DNA of 64,000 bases from UBA4744 sp963717135 (GTDB taxonomy: Bacteria > Actinomycetota > Acidimicrobiia > Spongiisociales > UBA4744): positions 620,001-684,000 of the forward strand of contig CAVQVN010000009.1 in assembly GCA_963717135.1 (NCBI GenBank), written 5' to 3'. Shown here piece by piece: positions 15,858-24,752 of this stretch (positions are counted from its first letter, which is position 1; every line of letters begins with the position of its first letter). The notes below the pieces were generated by a model. That model was not told the DNA's origin, made no database searches, and was given only the letters and a program-made list of their open reading frames with translations. Position numbers and translations under genes: made by a program.

Positions 15858-16772
15858 CTATACGTAGTCGAGCCAGTGTCGGTACGACTCGAGCCGTCCG
15901 GTCACCGCCTTCTGGAACAGATCTTGCGCTTGACGGGTGACCGGTCCCGGCCGGCCGTCACCCACGGGACGATCATCGACCTCGCGGACGGGGGTGACCT
16001 CGGCGGCGGTGCCCGTGAAGAAGATCTCGTCGGCGTAGTAGAGATCTGATCGGGTGAGGTTGGCCTCTTGCACGTCTTGTCCGGCGTCCTTGAGCAAGGT
16101 CATCACCGAGTCGCGGGTGAGACCCTCGAGGATGCCCGCCGTGACGGGAGGCGTCGTCACCCGGCCTTGTTTCACCACAAAGATGTTCTCGCCGCTTCCT
16201 TCCGACACGAAACCCGCGTTGTTGAGCAGAATCGCCTCGTCGTAGTTGTTCCTGACTGCTTCCTGCTTGGCGAGGATCGAATTGAGGTAGCCGCCCGTGC
16301 CTTTGGCGTTAGGAATGAACATGCCCTGGTCGATCCGACGCCAGGAAGACACGTGAGTGCGGATCCCGTTCTTCAGTCCCTCTTCGCCAAGGTAGGCGCC
16401 CCACCGCCAGGCGGCAATGATCACCCGCACCTCGGCCCCGGCCGGGTTGAGTCCGATAGAGCCAAGGCCGTAGAACGCCAACGGGCGTAAATAGCCGGAC
16501 TCCAGCTCATTTTCGGCCAGCAATTGCCGGCCGGCCTTGACCAACTCATCAACGCCGACCCGGAGCGGGATACCGTACGCCTTGGCTGATCGATGGAGAC
16601 GCTCCATGTGCTCGGTCAGCCTGAAAACCGCAGTGCCGGTGGGAGTCTCGTAGGCGCGAATGCCTTCGAATACACCGGCTCCATAGTGAAGGCCGTGGGA
16701 CAGAACATGAACCGTCGCCTCATCCCACGGCACCAACTCGCCGTCTACCCAGATAACTCGAGAAGCTTCCAT
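15858..16772 (-). CDS. ilvE: Branched-chain amino acid aminotransferase
   Basis: A 304-residue fold-type IV PLP enzyme. The N-terminal block is VDGELVPWDEATVHVLSH and GAGVFEGIRAY; the PLP Lys is in NAKGTGGYLNS (about 153). The SEGSGENIFVV and FFTGTAAEVTPV motifs bind cofactor and substrate. It catalyses the last step of Leu/Ile/Val synthesis or the first step of their breakdown. It starts 5 nt after the S9 peptidase stop. Confidence 0.92.
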   Translation of the reverse strand: MEASRVIWVDGELVPWDEATVHVLSHGLHYGAGVFEGIRAYETPTGTAVFRLTEHMERLHRSAKAYGIPLRVGVDELVKAGRQLLAENELESGYLRPLAFYGLGSIGLNPAGAEVRVIIAAWRWGAYLGEEGLKNGIRTHVSSWRRIDQGMFIPNAKGTGGYLNSILAKQEAVRNNYDEAILLNNAGFVSEGSGENIFVVKQGRVTTPPVTAGILEGLTRDSVMTLLKDAGQDVQEANLTRSDLYYADEIFFTGTAAEVTPVREVDDRPVGDGRPGPVTRQAQDLFQKAVTGRLESYRHWLDYV

Positions 16773-16777
16773 GATCC

Positions 16778-18727
16778 CTAGTTTGGCAGGTTGACCGGCT
16801 CAGTGGGAAGAACGCCGAGATACCGCTGGTGCCAATCGAGCACGGCTTCGAAGCGCTCCAAACGGTGCCGGGGTTTGCCCCCGCGGGAGAGCTCGTGCCC
16901 CTCCCCCGGGAATCGCAGAAACTCGGCGTCCACACCTTGTCTTTTTAGCATCATGAAGAGCTGTTCGGCCTGCTCGATCGGGCATCGGAAGTCGTTCTCG
17001 GAGTGAATGATGAGCGTCGGAGTGGTGATCTGATGGGCCCGCGAGAGAGGGCTGGCCTCCCAGAGCCGGTCAAATCCGTCCGGGAGATCGGCATCCAGGT
17101 ACATGCGGCCGAAGGTCGCACCGATGTCTGAGGTCCCCCCAAATGACGGCCAGCCCAGCAGAGCTCGCTCCACTACTGCCGATCGGTAGCGGTCCTGACC
17201 GGCGATCAACCAGGCGGTCAGAAACCCACCGTACGAACCGCCCATTACCCCGATCCGATCCCGGTCGAGACGCGGCACTCGGGCCAGGGCAGCATCGAGG
17301 ACCGCCGTCACGTCTGCTTCATCAACCGTCCCCCATCCGGCGCCACGCACCGCCCGAACGAAGTCCACCCCTCGACCGCTTGCCCCCCGGGGATTACAGG
17401 CCACGACTCCATACCCGGCCGCCGCATAGACCTGGAATTCATCGAAGAACGTGTAGCCGTACTGGGTGGCCGGACCACCGTGGATGTTGAGCAGCACAGG
17501 GATGGTTTGCTCCCCTTCGGGAAGGTAGACCCATGCATCGATGGCCTCGTTGCCGGAAATCACCGTGAAGTGTTCCGGCTGAACCAGAGACACTTCCGAC
17601 CGGAATGCCTCATTGAGGCTCGTCCTGAAGAGCGCCTCTCCCCCATCGGAGATGTGCAGTTCGCCCGGGTCCGTGGGGGCGACCGCCACGTAGGCCAGGC
17701 GATTCCCGTCCCGGCTCGGACTCACCCCGGTGATGACCCGGTCACCATCGAGTAGCAAATCAACAGTGCCATCCGACTCGACGCGAACCACTTTGACCCG
17801 CCCGGCGTCTTCCAGGCAGGTGATCGCCGCCTCACCGACCCATTGGGGTCCTTCGGGAGCGATGGCAGGTGAAAACGTGGTCACACTCCGGTCCAGATGA
17901 CCCGTCAGATCGGTCAGCTCACCGGACTTTTCCACTCTCCAAAGCGAGAAGATTCCCGGGTGAGCCCAGGGGTCGGGTTGACCGACCGCATGCAGGACCC
18001 CGTCCGGCCGGAATGAGGTCAACATCCAATTGCCTCTCTCCACCAGCGTGCGTTGCTCGCCAGAATCCAACCGGACTTCGAGGATCTCCTGACCGGGTTC
18101 CATGCCCCGCCGTTCGTGACGGGCGCTGAGAAACGCCACGCCCTTTCCGTCGGGACGCCACACCGGTTGAGCCTCGTCAAAGGCGCCCGGAGTGAGACAG
18201 CGGGTCCCTTCACTGCTCGATGGGTCGATCAAATACAGATGACGACGGCGGTCGTGAAGCCATCCCCGGTTGTCGAATCGAAACGGAACGCGGTCGATCC
18301 GGCGGGGCCGCCGCTTCCGCTCCTCGTCGTCGAGACCAGCCCACTCCTCAACCCAATCCACGCCGACCACCACCAGCAGATCTCCGGTGGGCGACCATTC
18401 GAGTGCCTCGACCCCCAGAGGAAGACTGGACACCACCTGAGCCTCGCCACTCCCGGCCGGCATGATGGCCACTTGCGGTTTGTCTTCGTCCCCTGCACCT
18501 TTGCGAAGGAAGGCCAGTCTGGTTCCGTCGGGCGACCAGCGCGGCGAGGAATCATCCGATCCGTGGGTGAAGCGGCGGGTAGTGTCCCCCTCCCACAGCC
18601 AGATAGCCCGGTCGTATCGATCATCGTCAAAATTGATCCGCGACACGACAAACGCGACTTTGCTGCCGTCGGGGTGAAGGCGGGGATCGGACGGGGTGGC
18701 CGCGCCGGCTAGCTCTCGTGGTTGCAC
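16778..18727 (-). CDS. S9-family prolyl oligopeptidase/acylaminoacyl-peptidase
   Basis: A 649-residue peptidase. An N-terminal TolB/WD-like beta-propeller (about 20-380, repeats such as DGSKVAF and PDGTRLAF) covers a C-terminal alpha/beta-hydrolase domain with Ser in GGSYGGF (about 497), Asp in HSENDFRC (about 578) and His in GEGHELSRGG (about 611). It cleaves short peptides; no signal peptide, so cytosolic. GTG 18727 is chosen over the longer frame because AGGAGA precedes it and the extra residues have no family match. It heads the operon leading to ilvE and gltX. Confidence 0.88.
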   Translation of the reverse strand: MQPRELAGAATPSDPRLHPDGSKVAFVVSRINFDDDRYDRAIWLWEGDTTRRFTHGSDDSSPRWSPDGTRLAFLRKGAGDEDKPQVAIMPAGSGEAQVVSSLPLGVEALEWSPTGDLLVVVGVDWVEEWAGLDDEERKRRPRRIDRVPFRFDNRGWLHDRRRHLYLIDPSSSEGTRCLTPGAFDEAQPVWRPDGKGVAFLSARHERRGMEPGQEILEVRLDSGEQRTLVERGNWMLTSFRPDGVLHAVGQPDPWAHPGIFSLWRVEKSGELTDLTGHLDRSVTTFSPAIAPEGPQWVGEAAITCLEDAGRVKVVRVESDGTVDLLLDGDRVITGVSPSRDGNRLAYVAVAPTDPGELHISDGGEALFRTSLNEAFRSEVSLVQPEHFTVISGNEAIDAWVYLPEGEQTIPVLLNIHGGPATQYGYTFFDEFQVYAAAGYGVVACNPRGASGRGVDFVRAVRGAGWGTVDEADVTAVLDAALARVPRLDRDRIGVMGGSYGGFLTAWLIAGQDRYRSAVVERALLGWPSFGGTSDIGATFGRMYLDADLPDGFDRLWEASPLSRAHQITTPTLIIHSENDFRCPIEQAEQLFMMLKRQGVDAEFLRFPGEGHELSRGGKPRHRLERFEAVLDWHQRYLGVLPTEPVNLPN

Positions 18728-18822
18728 AAACGTCTCCTGTCGGCGATATCCGCAATGTAGTGGCTCGTCTGGGTCTCCCGTCCGCACCTCGGGTGCGGGA
18801 GACTTGGTACTACCCTCGCCGC

Positions 18823-19272
18823 GTGGACCGTCTTGTTGCGTCGTGGTTTGGCACCGGATTGCTGCTCGGGAAGATCCGCGGGTCCGATGCCGGATCGGGC
18901 ACCGTTGCTGCCGCCTTTGCCCTGGCTCCCGCCCTGGCTCTCGGGTTGATCGGATGGTGGGCGCAGTTGGCTGCCATGGTCGTAGTTACCGGCGCCTCGC
19001 TGTGGTCGGCCCGTCGATTCGCTCACGGTGACGCCGATCCCGGGTGGGTAGTGGTAGACGAGGCAGCCGGCACGTTCCTGGCCGTGGTCGGCTTGGGCGG
19101 ATGGGGTGCGGCGGTGGCGTTCGTGGTTTTCCGCATCGCCGACATCTCAAAGAAGTTCCCGGGCGTGGCGGCCGCCGAACGGCTGAAGGGGGCGGTCGGC
19201 ATCACCGCCGACGACCTGGTCGCCGGCCTCTGGGCCCTGGCGGCGGGCTGGTTGGTTCAGGTGCTGATATAG
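18823..19272 (+). CDS. pgpA: Phosphatidylglycerophosphatase A
   Basis: A 149-residue integral membrane phosphatase of the PgpA family, which makes phosphatidylglycerol from its phosphate. Visible motifs are ASWFGTGLL and GSGT near the start, DPGWVVVDEAAGTFLA in the middle, and FRIADISKKFPG followed by ERLKGAVGITADDLVAG. About four hydrophobic segments. The GTG at 18823 gives the normal family length; the longer open frame runs through the promoter region it shares with the S9 peptidase. No clear ribosome site is seen. Confidence 0.85.
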   Translation: MDRLVASWFGTGLLLGKIRGSDAGSGTVAAAFALAPALALGLIGWWAQLAAMVVVTGASLWSARRFAHGDADPGWVVVDEAAGTFLAVVGLGGWGAAVAFVVFRIADISKKFPGVAAAERLKGAVGITADDLVAGLWALAAGWLVQVLI

Positions 19273-19342
19273 AGGTTTCAGGTTTCAAGTTTCAGGTCAA
19301 GCATCACGCGCGGTGCTGACAGCTGACAGCTGAAGGCTGATC

Positions 19343-19567
19343 TCACACCAGCGGCAGTTGAATGAACTGGGCTTCTTCGACCCCCTCCAACCTGCGAAGC
19401 GCCTCGACGACCTCCGGGGCAAGCGGCTGGTCGATGTCGATCCCCATCAGGGCCGCCTCTCCGGTGACCGCGGATCTCCCCACCACCATGTTGGCGATGT
19501 TGACGTCCAGTTCACCCAGGAAGGTGCCCACCCGTAACATGCCTGGCAAAGCTGATGGGCCCTGCAC
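19343..19567 (-). pseudogene. ACT-domain remnant of D-3-phosphoglycerate dehydrogenase
   Basis: A 74-residue frame matches the C-terminal ACT domain of SerA: GMLRVGTFLGELDVNIANM, then VGRSAVTGEAALMGIDID and the final Leu-rich strand. The dehydrogenase part and the intervening domain are absent upstream. It is more likely a leftover of a deleted serA copy than a functional stand-alone ACT protein, though the ACT core itself is intact. Confidence 0.6.
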
Positions 19568-19660
19568 CCGGCGAGGTGGTTCCGATCCCCGCTACCAATG
19601 CTCTCTCACCGGCGGCCGGCAACGCATAGAGTGGGTAGCGAGACGCCGAGGAGGAGCACC

Positions 19661-20110
19661 ATGGAATGGCCGGGTTGGTCACCAAACGTCGTGGTCGCCG
19701 CCACCGACGGATCGGAAGGAAGTGTGCGAGCTGCCCATGTGGCGGCCAGTATTGCCCAGAAGAACGCGTCCAAGCTCTATGTGATCACCGTCGTCCGTCC
19801 CCCGGAGGGTTGGTGGGGCATCGGGGGGGCTCCCCCGACGGCTACGGCTCTCGCCAAGGCGCTCGACGAGGCGCAACACGGGGTGCTCGATCTGACGATC
19901 GAGGACCTCGACACCGAGGGGATCGAGGTGCAGACCGTCGAGGAACTCGGGGACCCGGCCGCCACGATCATCAGTTTTTGTGCGGAGGTCGAAGCCGACC
20001 TGCTGGTGGTCGGCCGGCGGGGGGCCGGACTCATCGAACGGTTCGTCATGGGATCGGTCTCAGATCGTCTCGCTCACTACGCCCACTGTCCGGTGCTGAT
20101 GGTCCCGTAG
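19661..20110 (+). CDS. Universal stress protein (UspA family)
   Basis: A 149-residue single Usp domain: VVVAATDGSEGSVRAA at the N-terminus and the ATP-binding signature GRRGAGLIERFVMGSVS near residues 121-137. It probably binds ATP in the cytosol and acts in stress adaptation; target unknown. ATG 19661 has GAGGAG upstream. A single gene. Confidence 0.88.
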   Translation: MEWPGWSPNVVVAATDGSEGSVRAAHVAASIAQKNASKLYVITVVRPPEGWWGIGGAPPTATALAKALDEAQHGVLDLTIEDLDTEGIEVQTVEELGDPAATIISFCAEVEADLLVVGRRGAGLIERFVMGSVSDRLAHYAHCPVLMVP

Positions 20111-20114
20111 ATCG

Positions 20115-20129
20115 CTTGCCTCCGGCAAG
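20115..20129. terminator. Hairpin between convergent usp and MFS genes
   Basis: CTTGCC-TCC-GGCAAG, a 6-bp perfect stem, directly follows the usp stop. No T-run follows, so this is a weak terminator candidate. Confidence 0.3.
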
Positions 20130-20169
20130 GACGTTCCCGGAGGTGCCCCGGACCAAGCGTGGAGATCGT

Positions 20170-21369
20170 CTAGGTCGGGATCTCCCTGACGGTGGCAGGA
20201 TTTGGCCGGCTCCCGTGTGGGCGGTGGCTCAGCCGCCAGCCGACCGTGTACAGGACCACGCTCACTCCGGATAGGAACGTGAACCAGGTCGCCCGGCCCA
20301 GGTTCTCGTATGCCCAACCGGTTGGAAAGGCCGAGGCCGCGGCAGCCAGGAAACCTACGGCCTCGAGGAGACCTTGGCCCCGGGCGATCATGTCAGGGGG
20401 ACTCCCTTCCGCCACCAGCGCCGCCGCCGCCGGACTGATGGCAGAACTCCCGATGGCGTGGAGAATGCCGGCCGCACCGAGGGCGACGGGCAGGCTCAAC
20501 CATCCATACGCCAGCACTGCGGGCGCTACGGCCAGTATCCCGAACGTGGCGACCAAGCGTGACGACTTCCTATCGACGAGGCGACCGAACCTGACCGAGA
20601 GGAGCACCAAAGGTAGTGCCATCAAAGTGAATGAGCCTCCAATGAAGACCGTGGATGCGCCCTGGTCGGTCAGCAGCCTGGCCCAGACTGCGTCAAACGA
20701 CCCCAGTGTGGCGAACTCGATGGCGGCGAACACCACTCCCGCACGCACCAGCCGGTTGCCGAACAAGCTGACGAAGCTGCGCTCCTCGACAATCGGAATC
20801 GGTTCTGGTGCCCGCAGCCGCATCACCACCGGAACGGCGAGCAGGAGGATTGCCGCCGGAACCAGAAACGGGACTCGCAACCCGAAACGGTCGGCGAGCA
20901 GGGCACCAACCACCGGCCCCAGGGCGAAGCCCGCCACCGAGGCTGCCAGGATCCTCCCGAGTACTTCCCCGGGACGCCCCGGCGACCAATCCAATACGAC
21001 TCGTCGAGCCGCCGGAACGAAAGCGCCTTCAGCGAAACCCAGCATCGCCCTGGCGAACACGAGCGTCCACAGTCCGCGCGCATAGGCGGCCATGACCAAC
21101 GCCAGTGCTCCCACCAGGGTCCCAACTATCAACATGGATTTTGCATAGCCTCGATCGGCGTAGCGGGACAACCAGACGTACCCGATGAACGCAGTCACGA
21201 ATGCGGCTCCCGCCACCAGACCGAGCCCGGCCGTCGGCAGGTCGTATTCCTCCTGAAGATCGGCGAGCAGGGCGATGATGACGCCCAACCCGATGGTGTT
21301 GGCGGCGACGGCCAGATGCAGAATTATCTGATCGGTGCGGCGTGGTTTGGTGCTCAAATCGGCTGCCAC
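20170..21369 (-). CDS. MFS transporter
   Basis: A 399-residue major facilitator with about 12 hydrophobic segments and an inter-helix loop YADRGYAKS (about 70-78, the A-motif position). A second loop (RFGRLVDRKSSR) at the start of the C-terminal half matches. The closest general type is drug/metabolite efflux or uptake; substrate unknown. GTG start. It is divergent from the isochorismatase-type gene across a perfect 22-bp palindrome, so it probably belongs to the island regulon as exporter or importer. Confidence 0.85.
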   Translation of the reverse strand: MAADLSTKPRRTDQIILHLAVAANTIGLGVIIALLADLQEEYDLPTAGLGLVAGAAFVTAFIGYVWLSRYADRGYAKSMLIVGTLVGALALVMAAYARGLWTLVFARAMLGFAEGAFVPAARRVVLDWSPGRPGEVLGRILAASVAGFALGPVVGALLADRFGLRVPFLVPAAILLLAVPVVMRLRAPEPIPIVEERSFVSLFGNRLVRAGVVFAAIEFATLGSFDAVWARLLTDQGASTVFIGGSFTLMALPLVLLSVRFGRLVDRKSSRLVATFGILAVAPAVLAYGWLSLPVALGAAGILHAIGSSAISPAAAALVAEGSPPDMIARGQGLLEAVGFLAAAASAFPTGWAYENLGRATWFTFLSGVSVVLYTVGWRLSHRPHGSRPNPATVREIPT

Positions 21370-21407
21370 TCTGATTCTTTGAAGTTTGGAAGAGATCTCC
21401 CGCCCGG

Positions 21408-21429
21408 AACCCTATCACCTGATAGGGTT
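21408..21429. promoter_or_regulatory. Operator copy 1 (perfect 22-bp palindrome)
   Basis: Arms AACCCTATCA and TGATAGGGTT around CC; the core CCTATC-N4-GATAGG is shared with four other sites. It lies between divergent MFS (start 38 bp away) and isochorismatase-type (30 bp away) genes. Probable binding site of the TetR protein encoded at 35552. Confidence 0.7.
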
Positions 21430-21459
21430 TGGTTCGGACCCCAAGCCTCGGAGACGGAC

Positions 21460-22101
21460 ATGAACGTACCAAGGGTTTTTCCTTCGACGATCGGCATTCT
21501 GGTGATCGACGTGCAACCGGCTTTCGTCGACCTGGCCTTTCCAGGAGGAGGACCACGACTCGACGCGCTAATGCTCCGCCTCGAGCACCTGTTGATGCTG
21601 GCCGACTGGTTGGACCTGCCCACAATTGCGACCTTCGAGACCCCCACCTCCGAAAACGGCGAGCTACCCGACCGGTTGGATAGGGTGTTTCCCACCACCG
21701 GCAGGAAGTACGTCAAGAACTTCTTCGGCAGCCTCTCCGAAACGGTCATCGAGGCGGCAGTCAGACAGGTCGACGTTCGCCAGTGGGCCGTGGCCGGAGC
21801 CGAAACAGATGTCTGCGTGCTGCAGTCGACGCTCGGGTTACTCGAGGCCGGGTACCAGGTGTTCCTTCTCGAAGACTGTTTGTTCACCACCGAACCTCAT
21901 CCCGGCCCTGCCATGCGCCGCATGTATCAAGCAGGGGCGGTCTCGACCACTTTGAAGACGATGGCCTACGAATTGGTACAGCGTGCCGACCAGATTCCCT
22001 GGTATCCGGAGTATTGGGCACCGACCTACCAGCCGGAGAAACCGTTTCCGACCGAGTTCATCGCCCCGGAGGACTGGCCGGCTTGGGAACCGGGCTTCTG
22101 A
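21460..22101 (+). CDS. Isochorismatase-like cysteine hydrolase
   Basis: A 213-residue cysteine hydrolase. Asp is in VIDVQPAFVDLAF (about 14), Lys in GRKYVKNFFGS (about 84) and the nucleophilic Cys in ETDVCVLQST (about 120). The superfamily includes N-carbamoylsarcosine amidase, ureidoacrylate hydrolase and biuret hydrolase, all of which cleave carbamoyl- or ureido-type C-N bonds. Given neighbours acting on guanidino and carbamoyl compounds, such a substrate is attractive but unproven. The GGAG site precedes the ATG. A C-terminal tail rich in Pro/Trp (about 185-213) is longer than usual. Confidence 0.82.
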   Translation: MNVPRVFPSTIGILVIDVQPAFVDLAFPGGGPRLDALMLRLEHLLMLADWLDLPTIATFETPTSENGELPDRLDRVFPTTGRKYVKNFFGSLSETVIEAAVRQVDVRQWAVAGAETDVCVLQSTLGLLEAGYQVFLLEDCLFTTEPHPGPAMRRMYQAGAVSTTLKTMAYELVQRADQIPWYPEYWAPTYQPEKPFPTEFIAPEDWPAWEPGF

Positions 22102-22140
22102 TCGATTGTCGAACACTCGCACACTGAAGCCGGATTCACG

Positions 22141-23769
22141 TCAGAGCGCCTCGTGGGTGATCCGGCCGCCCCGCACTGTGAGGGCTATGGGTGTGGCGGC
22201 AATTTCGTGGGGCGGGATCTGAAACAGGTTCCGCTTAAGCACTACCAAGTCGGCATCCTTGCCGGTCTGCAGGGATCCCGTCACGGTGTCGATCCGCAAC
22301 TGACGGGCAGCATCGATGGTCATAGCCCGGATCGCCGCCTCGACCGGCAGCGCCTCGCCCGCGGGTGGCAGTGGCTCGACATCGGTGACACCGGCCAACC
22401 GCCGAGTTACCGCGGACTCGATGAGCATGAGGGGCTTGTACGTCGACACGTAGGCGGACGCCGGATAGTCGGCACCCAACGTCACAATCACCCCGGCATC
22501 AAGAGCGCTGCGGAGGGTGTAATGCCGGTCCGCCCGCTCGCCTAGCCGGCGCCGCATGACTGCATCGACCGGCGTCCGAGCGATCCACTGTCCCGACGTG
22601 TTGTGAACGACGCCCAGCTCGGCAAACCGGGGCAGATCGGCCGGGTCGATCAGATCGCCGTGACAGATCGTGTGCAGGATCCCCGAGTTCCCGGCGGCCC
22701 GGACACCTGCTATCGCGTCGAGCGCGACCCTCACCGCCCGATCGCCGATGGCGTGGAAGTGACAAGCAAACCCGGCCGCATCTGCCTGCCGGGCCCACCG
22801 GCGAATCTCCTCTTCAGGCGCGGCCAGCGGCCCGCACGTGTCCGGGCGGTCATCGTAGGGCTCCAGGTACGCCGACGTGTGCGCTTCAGGAACCCCATCG
22901 ACGAAGACCTTGAGCGTGTCGATTGTGACGTTGTCCGAACGTAGAGCCCGGTTGGCTTCGCGCAGGGTCCCGACGGGATCATCTCCGAAGTTGGCCACCT
23001 TGGCCGCAACCACCCGCTGCCCGATCTCCCCTCGCCGGTCGAGATCTACCAGCATGCGCCACGCCGCCCACTCGCCGATTAGGAAGATACCGGCGTCGAA
23101 GACTCCGGTGAGCCCGGAGCCGGCATACCCGGATTGGGCGGCAAGTAACGCGCGGTGCGCCTCATCCGGTGTAAACGGCGCGCCGGCCGACCGCACGATT
23201 TCCATCGCGGACTCCTCCAATACCCACCCGTTTGGTTCGCCCCGCGAATCCCGAACGAACATCGAATACCCGGGGTCTGGATCAGGCGTCGCGCCGGTGA
23301 TGCCCGCGGCCGCGAGTGCCGCCGAGTTGACCCACAGCGAGTGGCTGTTGATCTCCCTGAGAAGCACGGGGATGTTCCCAAAAACCTCATCAAGTATTTG
23401 GCGGAGGGGACCGTCGGGGAATATGTGTGATCTCCAACCTCCGCCGGTCACAACACGCTCATCGTGCGGGTACGACTTCAAGACCGTCATGATTTCGTCG
23501 AGAGTGTCACACCCGGAGAGATCAACTCCGGCCGTTTCGAGCGGGCCCTGGACATAGTGAGTGTGTGCGTCGATGAAGCCGGGCAGGACCAGAGCTTCAG
23601 GTTCCAGTTGGATGACCCGAGTCGCAGGTCCGATCAGGGGGGCCATGTCAAGATGGGAACCCAATGCAGCAACCGTGCCGTCCGTGATGGCAATGGCCTC
23701 GGCCACCGGGCAGGCAGGGTCGAAAGTCGATATAGCCGCTCCCCGCAGGACGAGGTCGGCGTGGCTCAA
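22141..23769 (-). CDS. YtcJ-type amidohydrolase (first copy)
   Basis: A 542-residue metal-dependent amidohydrolase-3 family protein. An N-terminal strand domain leads to DAHTHY (metal ligands, about 68); later come HAIGDRAV (about 340), HTICHGD and a C-terminal ADLVVLKRNLFQIPP block. YtcJ-like enzymes hydrolyse amide, imide or ring C-N bonds; most have unknown substrates. It is the last gene of the ABC-importer operon (TTGA overlap with the OppF-type ATPase), suggesting it acts on what the importer brings in. No export signal. Confidence 0.8.
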   Translation of the reverse strand: MSHADLVLRGAAISTFDPACPVAEAIAITDGTVAALGSHLDMAPLIGPATRVIQLEPEALVLPGFIDAHTHYVQGPLETAGVDLSGCDTLDEIMTVLKSYPHDERVVTGGGWRSHIFPDGPLRQILDEVFGNIPVLLREINSHSLWVNSAALAAAGITGATPDPDPGYSMFVRDSRGEPNGWVLEESAMEIVRSAGAPFTPDEAHRALLAAQSGYAGSGLTGVFDAGIFLIGEWAAWRMLVDLDRRGEIGQRVVAAKVANFGDDPVGTLREANRALRSDNVTIDTLKVFVDGVPEAHTSAYLEPYDDRPDTCGPLAAPEEEIRRWARQADAAGFACHFHAIGDRAVRVALDAIAGVRAAGNSGILHTICHGDLIDPADLPRFAELGVVHNTSGQWIARTPVDAVMRRRLGERADRHYTLRSALDAGVIVTLGADYPASAYVSTYKPLMLIESAVTRRLAGVTDVEPLPPAGEALPVEAAIRAMTIDAARQLRIDTVTGSLQTGKDADLVVLKRNLFQIPPHEIAATPIALTVRGGRITHEAL

Positions 23770-24752
23770 TTCGGCACCTCGTTTGGCTCCCAGGCGAAAT
23801 GGCAGGCGGCTCGCTGGACAACAGAGGGTCCGGTGAGATCCGGTTCCGTCTGCTCACAAATGTCCTCCGCAATCGGGCAGCGAGGTCGGAAACGACACCC
23901 GCTCGGGAGGTTCAACGCACTGGGAGGTTCGCCCTTCAGCGCAGACTCACCGGGCGCCTTCTTCACGCCGAACTTCGGGGCCGCCGCCATGAGCGCTTTC
24001 GTGTACGGATGGCGCGGATCGTCGAACATCTCTGCCGTCGGGCGATCTTCCACCGCAGTGCCCAGGTACATCACGACCACCCGATCGCTCACGTAGCGCA
24101 CCACTGCCAGGTCGTGAGAGATGAACATCAGGGTCAGGCCCAGCTCTTCGCGAAGCGTGTTGAGAAGGTTGAGCACCGGCGCCTGCACCGAAACATCGAG
24201 GGCAGCGACCGACTCGTCGGCGATCAACACCTCCGGCTCCAGGGCAAGCGCCCGGGCGATGCCAACCCTCTGGCGCTGTCCACCCGACATCCGGCGCGGG
24301 CGGGCTTTCAACAGAGAGGTGGGAAGCTCTACGAGGTCCATCAACTCGGCACAGCGGTCGGCGATCTTCGCCGGAGGAACGAGCCGGTGTACCCGGAGCA
24401 GCTCCGACAGCATCTTTTCAACGGTGAGAGAGGGATTGAGCGATGAACTCGGGTCCTGGAACACCATCTGAATTCGACGCATCGTCGCTCGAGCGCGGCC
24501 CGCTCCCAGCGTTTCACCGTCGAGACGAATCGACCCAGACGCAATCGGCACCAAACCTGTAATGGCTTTGGCCAGGGTCGATTTGCCACAGCCCGACTCA
24601 CCAACAATGCCGATCGACTCGCCGCGATCGACTGCGAAGGAGATCCCGTCGACGGCAGTCAGAATCGGGGGCTTCTCGCCTTTCAGACGGGCCGCGAGCA
24701 ATGACCCCACCTTGAAGTTGACGGTCACGTCCCGCACCTCGAGGAAGGTCAC
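23766..24752 (-). CDS. ABC transporter ATPase, OppF/DppF type
   Basis: A 328-residue ATPase with Walker A GESGCGKST (about 50-58), signature SGGQRQRVGIARAL and Walker B VLIADES; the usual Pro after DE is Ser here. The C-terminal extension holds four cysteines in the CRFRPRCP and C-x-x-C region typical of Opp/Dpp ATPases. It energises uptake together with the OppD-type ATPase. GTGA overlap with the upstream gene. Confidence 0.9.
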   Translation of the reverse strand: MTFLEVRDVTVNFKVGSLLAARLKGEKPPILTAVDGISFAVDRGESIGIVGESGCGKSTLAKAITGLVPIASGSIRLDGETLGAGRARATMRRIQMVFQDPSSSLNPSLTVEKMLSELLRVHRLVPPAKIADRCAELMDLVELPTSLLKARPRRMSGGQRQRVGIARALALEPEVLIADESVAALDVSVQAPVLNLLNTLREELGLTLMFISHDLAVVRYVSDRVVVMYLGTAVEDRPTAEMFDDPRHPYTKALMAAAPKFGVKKAPGESALKGEPPSALNLPSGCRFRPRCPIAEDICEQTEPDLTGPSVVQRAACHFAWEPNEVPN

